Source: Sipunculus nudus
Lineage: Eukaryota > Annelida > Sipuncula > Golfingiida > Sipunculidae
DNA length: 64,000 nt
Direction of reading: 5' to 3'
NCBI GenBank assembly: GCA_026874595.1
Contig: CM049313.1
Location: forward strand, 36,832,159-36,896,158
Position 1 is the stretch's first letter; each line of letters begins with the position of its first letter. Under the pieces are notes generated by a model. That model was not told the origin of the DNA and made no database searches. It was given only the letters and a program-made list of their open reading frames with translations. Below, piece after piece: positions 1-10,264 of this stretch. Position numbers and translations under genes: made by a program.

Positions 1-405
1 TATTATTACTATATGTTATATATTTTAGTGTATGAAAATATAATTTTTCTATATTTTCAAATATGAACTATGGTTCCATAAAAGTTAGTTACAGGTACAT
101 GGGGAGGGTATGGGAGGGGGTATCTCCCTCTGATATTGGGCAATTTTTTTAATATGCAATGTAAAGAGACATTTTGAGGCAATTTTCACCAAAAATGAGG
201 TTTGCCTATTCCTGAAAAATTGTTCCCTTATGTTTTTGTGTTATGTTCAATATTTAAAAGTTAAATTACTTCAAAATTAGGATATAAAATTTCAATCGTT
301 TAAAAAAAAGTCAATGGCGCAAAGGCGAATTTACTTTCGTAACTTGCAAAATTTTATCTTTTAAATGTAATGCTCGGAGTGAAAAAACTAATATACTGAA
401 GTCCT
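1..405. other. AT-rich sequence, no feature seen
   Basis: AT-rich sequence with no repeat, open frame or splice-bounded segment that I can support. Confidence 0.6.
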
Positions 406-414
406 ATGTTAAAC

Positions 415-612
415 TTAGCATTTTACTGGGTTCCGTGGTTTCAACAGCACACAGGACTCCTAAGACCACAGATCGCGAGTTCGAGTACCTGTATCACCAG
501 AGGAGACGTGAGTTTGTTCACGGTCGACCCTTGGCTACATACACTTAAGACTAAGGCCATACAAAATAAATTTACTGTTCCAAGAATTTGCCGCTCCCAT
601 TTTTCTTTATTC
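415..612 (+). mobile_element. Possible tRNA-derived SINE fragment
   Basis: The stretch GAGTTCGAGTACC at about 478-490 fits an RNA polymerase III B box (consensus GGTTCGANNCC). It is preceded by a plausible D-arm and anticodon-arm region from about 430. The downstream part (GGCCATACAAAATAAATTT and following) would be the SINE body. No clean poly(A) tail or target-site duplication is visible, so the copy is old or truncated. A 92-codon open frame at 406-684 overlaps it and looks accidental. The alternative is a chance B-box match. Confidence 0.35.
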
Positions 613-893
613 ACTTGTTTTTGGCAAATGAAGACCAGGCCATTTGTACTGTTGCTAGGTTGTGTTTTGGGACAAATTCCTTAAAAGAATTCTTAACAGT
701 ATGGAAAATGGACTAAATCTGTGTTGATCATATACACCATTTTAAGAACTGTATTTTCTGGACAAGCTGGCTCAATTCTTCATGCTGTGTCTCACCTCTT
801 CAAATTAAAGAAAAAAAATTGCTTGCTGGCACTATATGTTTTTGTTCCCAGAGTCTGTAGAATGATAAATATTTTTTTGGTATTGACTTACAG
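613..893. other. Unique AT-rich sequence before the candidate exon
   Basis: No repeat seen. The last 40 bases contain a T-run and end TTACAG, which would serve as the acceptor of the candidate exon starting at 894. Confidence 0.4.
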
Positions 894-965
894 GTAACTC
901 AGATGATAGTGGTCATCATGCTACGTGTTGGACTCTGCAGTTGAAATACACAAGTCCGTTTCAAG
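894..965 (+). CDS. Candidate internal exon, product unknown
   Basis: A 72-nt segment lies between a good acceptor (T-rich tract then TTACAG at 888-893) and a good donor (CAAG|GTAAAAG at 966). Only one frame is open. It starts in phase 1 and ends in phase 1 and encodes 23 complete codons reading NSDDSGHHATCWTLQLKYTS then PFQ. The end phase fits the start of the segment at 10057. I do not recognise the protein. A stop-free 72-nt run in one of three frames is not rare by chance, so the support comes from the splice sites and phase match. The alternative is random sequence. Confidence 0.28.
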
Positions 966-1589
966 GTAAAAGTTTGAAAAAAGAAGAAACCAGTCATTTA
1001 CACTTATAGATTTACACTAACATGATAGTCTGTAGAATATTCTAAGACCCATTGTAAAAGCTAGACTTGAACATATTAGTTTTCACCATCTTCATATAAG
1101 CCACAGCCAAAACTACAAAAAAGAAAAGTCTAAAGTGTGAAACCTTTAAATAATATATTCAGTATTTTTTTTTCATTTTTAGCCTAACACTTTTCAATAG
1201 TGCATATTTGTCATTTTTAACATTTTCCCTGGTGGCTTATTTAGAGAAAATTAATTGACCAGTTGGATTAAGCAGCATTTACAGTGGATTTAATATGGAC
1301 AGCTGTTAGACAGGGGACAGTTTTTTTTATGCAAATTAGCCTTTCATGTTCATCTTGTGTTTAAACATTTGTGACTTCAGACAATTAGTGATCATGTCAT
1401 CATCAATCCCTTACAGCTCATGAACATCTCCTCATCTGAAAAAGTCAGACTTGTGCAGCATCAATAGTCATGATATTGATATATCAAATCTGTGGAAAGC
1501 GTCCAAAAAGTTTTGTTCTGCCACACAGTTATGCATATTTTTGTCCGTAAATATTCAATCTGCTGATAATTTAAACATTAAGGAGAGGC
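966..1589. other. Unique AT-rich sequence, no feature seen
   Basis: Sequence between the candidate exon and the SINE-like fragment. If the exon is real, this begins a roughly 9 kb intron. Confidence 0.4.
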
Positions 1590-1730
1590 TGGTTTTGATA
1601 AAGTTGTCCTGACGCTGGAGCTATATGTCCTGGGTTCAAACCACATCAATGTCACTTGACACATTTTCCTAATTTCCTGCCTACTGGCAAAAGTTACAGT
1701 GTTTATTTATGACAAAACTTTAATCAGATC
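1590..1730 (+). mobile_element. Possible second tRNA-like SINE fragment
   Basis: The motif GGGTTCAAACC at about 1632-1642 matches the B-box consensus. A weaker A-box-like stretch (TTGATAAAGTTGTC) lies about 35 bases upstream, a spacing typical of tRNA-derived promoters. No terminal repeats or tail are visible. It could be a degraded SINE head or a coincidence. Confidence 0.2.
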
Positions 1731-1819
1731 TAATCCTAGCCTTATCCTAGCTTTATATGTATAAATTGTAAAAACATGTGCAAATTAAAAGAATAAATCT
1801 GCTATCAACTGTGTTAACT

Positions 1820-2460
1820 GTGTACCTGTCAGGTGTGTATCCCCCTTATCTGTGTACCTGTCAGGGGTGTATCCCCCTAATCTGTGTACCTGTCAGGTGT
1901 GTATCTCCCTTATCTGTATACCTGTCAGGTGTGTATCCTCCTCATCTGTGTACCTGTCAGGTGTGTATCCCCCTAATTTGTGTACCAGTCAGGTATGTAT
2001 CCACCTTATCTGTGTACCTGTCAGGTGTGTATCCCCCTTATCTGTACCCCTGTCAGGTGTGTATCCCCCTTATCTGTGTACCTGTCAGGTGTGTATCCCC
2101 CTTATCTGTGTACCTGTCAGGTATGTATCCCCCTTATCTGTGTACCTGTCAAGTGTGTATCCCCCTTATCTGAGTACCTGTCAGGTGTGTATCCCCCTTA
2201 TCTGTGTACCTCTCAGGTGTGTATGCCCCTTATCTGTGTACCTCTCAGGTGTGTATGCCCCTTATCTGTGTACCTGTCAGGTGTGTATCCCCCTTACCTG
2301 TGTACCTGTCAGGTGTGTATCCCCCTTATCTGAGTACCTGTCAGGTGTGTATGCCCCTTATCTGCGTACCTGTCAGGTGTGTATGCCCCTTATCTGTGTA
2401 CCTGTCAGGTGTGTATCCCCCTTACCTGTGTACCTGTCAGGTGTGTATCTTCCTTTACCT
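1820..2460 (+). repeat. 32-bp minisatellite, about 20 copies
   Basis: The unit reads GTGTACCTGTCAGGTGTGTA followed by TCCCCCTTATCT (32 bp) and is repeated about twenty times with scattered point changes. The unit has no stop codon in any plus-strand frame. Because 32 is not a multiple of three, all three frames stay open and each reads the same 32-residue super-repeat, giving overlapping frames at 1778-2173, 1852-2466, 1980-2333 and 2204-2524. These are products of the repeat and show no sign of being genes. Confidence 0.97.
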
Positions 2461-2640
2461 GATTGAGACTGGTCCTAACCCCTTACCCAGATCTTCCCCT
2501 ATGATTAGGGTCATAATAGGGTAAGATCAGGGTCAGGGGTAAGAACCATGTAGACTCAATTGGGAAAAGGGAGATTTGGTTCATGATAGGGTAAGATCAG
2601 GGTCAGGGGTAAGGACCAGTCTCAATCAGGTAAAGGAAGA
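2448..2640. repeat. Inverted repeat linking two minisatellites
   Basis: Bases 2448-2475 are an exact reverse complement of 2613-2640 (28 bp), with weaker complementarity continuing inward. The left arm is the last decayed unit of the 32-bp array plus the start of the next repeat. The right arm is inside the 136-bp repeat. A hairpin with about 137 bases between the arms is possible. Confidence 0.85.
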
Positions 2641-2770
2641 TTAGGGTCATAATAGGGTAAGATCAGGGTCAGGGGTAAGAACCATGTAGACTCAATTGGG
2701 AAAAGGGAGATTTGGCTCATGATAGGGTAAGATCAGGGTCAGGGGTAAGGACCAGTCTCAATCAGGTAAG
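2461..2770 (+). repeat. 136-bp tandem repeat with 68-bp half-units
   Basis: The block starting ATTAGGGTCATAATAGGGTA at 2504 recurs at 2640, a period of 136 bp. Each unit holds two related halves of about 68 bp sharing GATAGGGTAAGATCAGGGTC and AGGGGTAAG. It directly abuts the 32-bp array. Confidence 0.9.
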
Positions 2771-3368
2771 TGTAATAATCCTTATGGTGAAGCCAAATCT
2801 ATATCAAATAGAATTTAGTCCAACCACCTGTATCATGTCTGTCTGTCTAGATATACTTATATTTAAATAATAATAAGCTACACTGTTAGATACACAAATA
2901 CATGGGTGAAACATGTTTTATCAAAGGTTTTTGATATATTAGCTCAAGTTTCTTATTAGAAATGCCAACATGTGCGAACCTCTGAAGGTCAAAATGCCAG
3001 ATGCTGGCTGCATGCACCTGAACAGGTGTTTCTTAACAGGTGAGATGCTGTCAGGTAAAGGAGCAGCCAGATCAAGTGATGAACATGGTACGGACGCTGG
3101 CATATGAAGTAACCTAACCCACTTGCTGGGGCTCTTCACATCAATGAGGAAACATTTGCAAAATATGGCCTCCCTCAGTGTGCTGGCATTTGATCTCTCA
3201 AAGAGGTCAAAGTTCAAGGGTTATTTATATGAAGGCCTTGCTGATGCTGAAGAAATACAAGTATTCTGATAAGATTGGGATTTGTTTCTCATCACTCAGG
3301 AAACCTCTCTGGTCTGAAGCATCAAGACAGACACAAACAGGTGTCTATAAAATACCTGTGCTGAGATT
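2771..3368. other. Unique sequence with a doubtful minus-strand open frame
   Basis: Non-repetitive. A minus-strand open frame of 92 codons spans 2939-3217. It has mixed composition, no recognised motif, and no clear splice sites at its edges. I do not call it a gene. Confidence 0.4.
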
Positions 3369-3503
3369 ATGATGGGTGGGTTTTTTGTTGCTGGAGTGGT
3401 CCTCATTATGTTGATGGTGGTGTTACTCCGTGGATGTCTGTTACCTGTACCGGTGAACAAACACCAGATGAAGGGTGGAGTATTAGGGTCTGTTATTAAT
3501 TAA
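3369..3503 (+). CDS. Small open frame with a predicted membrane segment, unknown
   Basis: Two adjacent ATG codons (3369 and 3372) open a 44-codon frame ending TAA at 3501-3503. The start reads MMGGFFVAGVVLIMLMVVLL, a strongly hydrophobic stretch of helix-spanning length. It is followed by an Arg-Gly-Cys turn and a short polar tail. This resembles a signal-anchor or single-span micropeptide in form only. I recognise no family, and T/G-rich sequence readily gives hydrophobic frames by chance. Confidence 0.12.
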   Translation: MMGGFFVAGVVLIMLMVVLLRGCLLPVPVNKHQMKGGVLGSVIN

Positions 3504-4730
3504 TTAGTTTTTAGAGGTGACTATACATTACTATACAGACTAAACATAGAGCCTGGGTTATATATAACATTGGCAGTACCAAGCAAGCCATAAACAAACT
3601 TTACTGAGCATGTTTTGTTTTTCTGATAAACAAACACACCAGAGGTAACAAAATATATAATAATATATAACAGAATTAAATATATCATATAATTTGATAT
3701 ATATAATATATTATAACATAATATGATATAAGATATTATAAATAACATATAATGTAATACAACACAGAAGATGAAGTATATTTACAATGCTGCAAGGTGG
3801 TGTGAGGTGTTATGTTATACCCTTGTTTTTTTTTTTGGGGGGGGGGGGGGTTGTCTGATAGCAACTTTACTTACAAATTTCTGCACAGATTTGATGAAAT
3901 TTTGCAGAGGATTAGGATCAGAACAAATTGAAAATCCATTAAATTGTGGATGAAATCTGAATCACAACAATATGGTTTTGGTTCAAAGGATTATGCCCTA
4001 TTGTGTCATATGTCTATGTCTTTATAATAGAGCTGTTCATTGGTCTTACAGGGCAGCTTTGTTCAGACGGTGACCTGGGATGGGGTTATTAACAATGACA
4101 GCTGTGGCCATTTATGATTCTTGTTTTAGTTAAATGACCTGCTGAATCTGATGAGCAATGTTAATACATGTACAACAATTTTAAAAAATCTTATACTGAA
4201 TTTGGAACAATTAGTATGATCATAAACAATGCCCTAGCTTTTATTTAATAGATATATTGGTTTGATAGTCTTTCTTATGGATTTATGTAGGATGTGTTCT
4301 ATTTAAAGGTGATATACTGCTAGCATTATAATTTAGGAATCAGAAATAACCAATGAAATACAACAGGGCAATGAATTGATCAGCTTTTATAACCCAACCA
4401 TATAAGTTTAAAACCTACTGGTAGAAAGGCAGGGAGCTTAGTGAGATGACCTTGATAAAAACCCCTCATGCTCATTATATTATTCACCCTGTTTTAGTGG
4501 AAGGGGAAAAGTAGATTTTAAATAGGTGAAACAGACTGGTGAAGTGTCACACATGCCTTGTAATCATGTTGTGGATCGCTATTTAAACTGGTCTTCACTG
4601 AGATGGGAGATGAGGGTTTATTTTTGACAAAGGGATCATTAGTACTGTAATGTGCACTGCTGAATAGTGATACAAAATAAAATACAGTGTCATGCAAACT
4701 AACCTGAACAGTGACTTAGTACCAGAACTA
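3504..4730. other. AT-rich spacer with one splice-acceptor-led open segment
   Basis: Bases 3650-3740 are a degenerate TA-rich tract. At 4052-4117 a good acceptor (GGTCTTACAG) is followed by a 21-codon open frame ending in TGA, whose start reads GSFVQTVTWDGVINNDSCGH. It has no recognisable homology. Its phase does not suit the exon at 894-965, so I leave it as a note. Confidence 0.3.
3826..3850 (+). repeat. T11-G14 homopolymer junction
   Basis: Eleven T followed immediately by fourteen G. Such a run can adopt G-quadruplex structure and is error-prone in sequencing, so the exact length is uncertain. Confidence 0.95.
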
Positions 4731-7700
4731 TCATGTTACTTAATGTATGGTATCATAATGTGAGTTAATGTCATGCTATTTATTGTATGTTATCATTATG
4801 TAAGGTAATATCATGCTACTTATTGTATGGTATCATTATGTGAGTTAATATCATGCTACTTATTGTATGGTATCATTATGTGAGTTAAAATCATGCTACT
4901 TATTGTATGGTATCATTATGTGTGTTAATCATGCTACTTATTGTATGGTATCATTATGTGAGTTAATATCATGCTACTTATTGTATGGTATCATTATGTG
5001 AGTTAATCATGCTACTTATTGTATGGTATCATTATGTGAGTAAATATCATGCTACTTATTGTATGGTATCATTATGTGAGTTAAAATCATGCTACTTATT
5101 GTATGGTATCATTATGTGAGTTAATATCATGCTACTTATTGTATGGTATCATTATGTGAGTTAATCATGCTACTTATTGTATGGTATCATTATGTGAGTT
5201 AAAATCATGCTACTTATTGTATGGTATCATTATGTGAGTTAAAATCATGCTACTTATTGTATGGTATCATTATGTGAGTTAATATCATGCTACTTATTGT
5301 ATGGTATCTTTATGTGAGTTAATATCATGCTACTTATTGTATGGTATCATTATGTAAGTTAATATCATGCTACTTATTGTATGGTATCATTATGTGATTT
5401 AATCATGCTACTTATTGTATGGTATCATTATGTGAGTTAATCATGCTACTTATTGTATGGTATCATTATGTGAGTTAATCATGCTACTAATTGTATGGTA
5501 TCATTATGTGAGTTAATATCATGCTACTTATTGTATGGTATCATTATGTGAGTTAATTTCATGCTACTTATTGTATGGTATCATTATGCGAGTTAAAATC
5601 ATGCTACTTATTGTATGGTATCATTATGTAAGTTAATATCATGCTACTTATTGTATGGTATCATTATGTGAGTTAATCATGCTACTTATTGTATGGTATC
5701 ATTATGTGAGTTAAAATCATGCTACTTATTGTATGGTATCATTATGTGAGTTAATATCATGCTACTTATTGTATGGTATCATTATGTGAGTTAATATCAT
5801 GCTACTTATTGTATGGTATCATTATGTGAGTTAATATCATGCTACTTATTGTATGGTATCATTATGTAAGTTAAAATCATGCTACTTATTGTATGGTATC
5901 ATTATGTGAGTTAATCATGCTACTTGTTGTATGGTATCATTATGTGAGTTAATCATGCTACTTATTGTATGGTATCATTATGTGAGTTAAAATCATGCTA
6001 CTTATTGTATGGTATCATTATGTGTGTTAATCATGCTACTTATTGTATGGTATCATTATGTGAGTTAATATCATGCTACTTATTGTATGGTATCATTATG
6101 TGAGTTAATCATGCTACTTATTGTATGGTATCATTATGTGAGTAAATATCATGCTACTTATTGTATGGTATCATTATGTGAGTTAAAATCATGCTACTTA
6201 TTGTATGGTATCATTATGTGAGTTAATATCATGCTACTTATTGTATGGTATCATTATGTGAGTTAATCATGCTACTTATTGTATGGTATCATTATGTGAG
6301 TTAATATCATGCTACTTATTGTATGGTATCATTATGTGAGTTAATATCATGCTACTTATTGTATGGTATCATTATGTGAGTTAATCATGCTACTTATTGT
6401 ATGGTATCATTATGTGAGTTAAAATCATGCTACTTATTGTATGGTATCATTATGTGAGTTAATATCATGCTACTTATTGTATGGTATCATTATGTGAGTT
6501 AATCATGCTACTTATTGTATGGTATCATTATGTGAGTTAATCATGCTACTTATTGTATGGTATCATTATGTGAGTTAATATCATGCTACTTATTGTATGG
6601 TATCATTATGTGAGTTAATATCATGCTACTTATTGTATGGTATCATTATGTGAGTTAATATCATGCTACTTATTGTATGGTATCATTATGTGAGTTAAAA
6701 TCATGCTACTTATTGTATGGTATCATTATGTGAGTTAATATCATGCTACTTATTGTAAGGTATCATTTTGTGAGTTAATATCATGCTACTTATTGTATGG
6801 TATCATTATGTGAGTTAAAATCATGCTACCTATTGTATGGTATCATTATGTGAGTTAATCATGCTACTTACTGTAAGGTATCATTATGTGAGTTAAAATC
6901 ATGCTACTTATTGTATGGTATCATTATGTGAGTTAATATCATGCTACTTATTGTATGGTATCATTATGTGAGTTAATATCATGCTACTTATTGTATGGTA
7001 TTATCATGTGAGTTAATCATGCTACTTATTGTATGGTATCATTATGTGAGTTTATCATGCTACTTATTGTATGGTATCATTATGTGAGTTAAAATCATGC
7101 TACTTATTGTATGGTATCATTATGTGAGTTAATATCATGCTACTTATTGTATGGTATCATTATGTGAGTTAATATCATGCTACTTATTGTATGGTATCAT
7201 TATGTGAGTTAATATCATGCTACTTATTTTATGGTATCATTATGTGAGTTAATCATGCTACTTATTGTATGGTATCATTATGTGAGTTAATATCATGCTA
7301 CTTATTGTATGGTATCATTATGTGAGTTAATATCATGCTACTTATTGTATGGTATCATTATGTGAGTTAAAATCATGTTTCTTATTGTATGGTATCATTA
7401 TGTGAGTTAATATCATGCTACTTATTGTATGGTATCATTATGTGAGTTAATCCTGCTACTTGTTGTATGGTATCATTATGTGAGTTAATATCATGCTACT
7501 TATTGTATGGTATCATTATGTGAGTTAATCATGCTACTTATTGTATGGTATCATTATGCGAGTTAAAATCATGCTACTTATTGTATGGTATCATTATGTA
7601 AGTTAATATCATGCTACTTATTGTATGGTATCATTATGTGAGTTAATCATGCTACTTATTGTATGGTATCATTATGTGAGTTAAAATCATGCTACTTATT

Positions 7701-10030
7701 GTATGGTATCATTATGTGAGTTAATATCATGCTACTTATTGTATGGTATCATTATGTGAGTTAATCATGCTACTTGTTGTATGGTATCATTATGTGAGTT
7801 AATCATGCTACTTATTGTATAGTATCATTATGTGAGTTAATCATGCTACTAATTGTATGGTATCATTATGTGAGTTAATATCATGCTACTTATTGTATGG
7901 TATCATTATGTGAGTTAATTTCATGCTACTTATTGTATGGTATCATTATGTGAGTTAATATCATGCTACTTATTGTATGGTATCATTATGTGAGTTAATA
8001 TCATGCTACTTATTGTATGGTATCATTATGTGAGTTAATATCATGCTACTTATTGTATGGTATCATTATGTGAGTTAATCATGCTACTTATTGTATGGTA
8101 TCATTATGCGAGTTAAAATCATGCTACTTATTGTATGGTATCATTATGTAAGTTAATATCATGCTACTTATTGTATGGTATCATTATGTGAGTTAATCAT
8201 GCTACTTATTGTATGGTATCATTATGTGAGTTAAAATCATGCTACTTATTGTATGGTATCATTATGTGAGTTAATATCATGCTACTTATTGTATGGTATC
8301 ATTATGTGAGTTAATCATGCTACTTGTTGTATGGTATCATTATGTGAGTTAATCATGCTACTTATTGTATAGTATCATTATGTGAGTTAATCATGCTACT
8401 AATTGTATGGTATCATTATGTGAGTTAATATCATGCTACTTATTGTATGGTATCATTATGTGAGTTAATTTCATGCTACTTATTGTATGGTATCATTATG
8501 TGAGTTAATATCATGCTACTTATTGTATGGTATCATTATGTGAGTTAATATCATGCTACTTATTGTATGGTATCATTATGTGAGTTAATATCATGCTACT
8601 TATTGTATGGTATCATTATGTGAGTTAATATCATGCTACTTATTGTATGGTATCATTATGTGAGTTAATATCATGCTACTTATTGTATGGTATCATTATG
8701 TGAGTTAATATCATGCTACTTATTGTATGGTATCATTATGTGAGTTAATCATGCTACTTATTGTATGGTATCATTATGTGAGTTAAAATCATGCTACTTA
8801 TTGTATGGTATCATTATGTAAGTTAATATCATGCTACTTATTGTATGGTATCATTATGTGAGTTAATCATGCTACTTATTGTATGGTATCATTATGTGAG
8901 TTAAAATCATGCTACTTATTGTATGGTATCATTATGTGAGTTAATATCATGCTACTTATTGTATGGTATCATTATGTGAGTTAATATCATGCTACTTATT
9001 GTATGGTATCATTATGTGAGTTAATATCATGCTACTTATTGTATGGTATCATTATGTGAGTTAATATCATGCTAGTTATTGTATGGTATCATTATGTGAG
9101 TTAATATCATGCTAGTTATTGTATGGTATCATTATGTGAGTTAATATCATGCTACTTATTGTATGGTATCATTATGTGAGTTAATATCATGCTACTTATT
9201 GTATGGTATCATTATGTGAGTTAATATCATGCTATTTACTGTAAGGTATCATTAAGTAAGATAATATCATGCTACTTATTGTATGGTATCATTATGTGGG
9301 TTAAAATCATGCTACTTATTGTATGGTATCATTATGTGAGTTAATCATGCTACTTACTGTAAGGTATCATTATGTGAGTTAAAATCATGCTACTTATTGT
9401 ATGGTATCATTATGTGAGTTAATATCATGCTACTTATTGTATGGTATCATTATGTGAGTTAATATCATGCTACTTATTGTATGGTATCATTATGTGAGTT
9501 AATATCATGCTACTTATTGTATGGTATCATTATGTGAGTTAATCATGCTACTTATTGTATGGTATCATTATGTGAGTTAAAATCATGCTACTTATTGTAT
9601 GGTATCATTATGTGAGTTAAAATCATGCTACTTATTGTATGGTATCATTATGTGAGTTAATATCATGCTACTTATTGTATGGTATCATTATGAGTTAAAA
9701 TCATGCTACTTATTGTATGGTATCATTATGTGAGTTAATACCATGCTACTTATTGTATGGTATCATTATGTGAATTAATATAATGCTACTTATTGTATGG
9801 TATCATTATGTGAGTTAAAATCATGCTACTTATTGTATGGTATCATTATGTAAGATAATACCATGCTACTTATTGTATGGTATCATTATGTGAGTTAATA
9901 TCAAGATACTTATTGTATGGTATCATTATTTGAATTAATTTCATGGTACTTGTTGTATGGTATCATTTTGTGAGTTAATATCATGCTACTTGTTGTATGG
10001 TTTCATTATATGAGTTAATATCATGATACA
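4731..10030 (+). repeat. 5.3-kb minisatellite of 38/40-bp units, about 134 copies
   Basis: The unit is TCATGCTACTTATTGTATGG then TATCATTATGTGAGTTAATA. Three link variants alternate: TTAATATC and TTAAAATC (40-bp units) and TTAATC (38-bp unit). Rarer marks (CGAGTT, GTAAGTT, CTACTAATT, CTTGTTG, TATAGTATC, TTAATTTC) tag individual units. The first units (4731-4830) and the last (about 9680-10030) are degenerate while the centre is nearly uniform, as expected from repeated unequal exchange. Long-range copies exist at 550 bp and about 1,102 bp offsets. Stops occur in every frame, so it is non-coding. It lies between the two plus-strand candidate exons. Confidence 0.98.
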
Positions 10031-10056
10031 TGTCTTCATCTGATGTGTGGTTACAG

Positions 10057-10139
10057 CTGCAGAGAGTAAGAAGAAATGGGGAACTCGCTCTGACACCTTC
10101 ATGCTACTTTCTACTGCAAAGGTCCTTCTTATTTCTTAA
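10057..10139 (+). CDS. Candidate terminal exon, product unknown
   Basis: The acceptor TGGTTACAG ends at 10056, only 26 bases after the minisatellite. Joined in phase 1 to the segment ending at 965, the frame runs Ala, then AESKKKWGTRSDTFMLLSTA, then KVLLIS and a TAA stop at 10137-10139. Possible poly(A) signals follow at 10159-10164 (ATTAAA) and 10259-10264 (AATAAA). The only internal donor, CAAAG|GTCCTT, is poor, which is why I read it as a last exon. Caution: TCATGCTACTT within it matches the neighbouring minisatellite unit, so part of it could be a decayed repeat copy. The protein is not recognised. Confidence 0.25.
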
Positions 10140-10264
10140 TGTAACTTCCTTTATCTGTATTAAAGTATACCATTTTTGTTTCCTTATGGTAGAACAGGAA
10201 AGTTAGAGGACTAACTGTCAACGAATATATCTTGGGTTAATGCGTTAAAAAAAAGTTAAAATAA

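Noticed and set aside
4731-10030. CRISPR-like array (regular repeats)
   Set aside because: Units are contiguous with no unique spacers, and the sequence context is eukaryotic.
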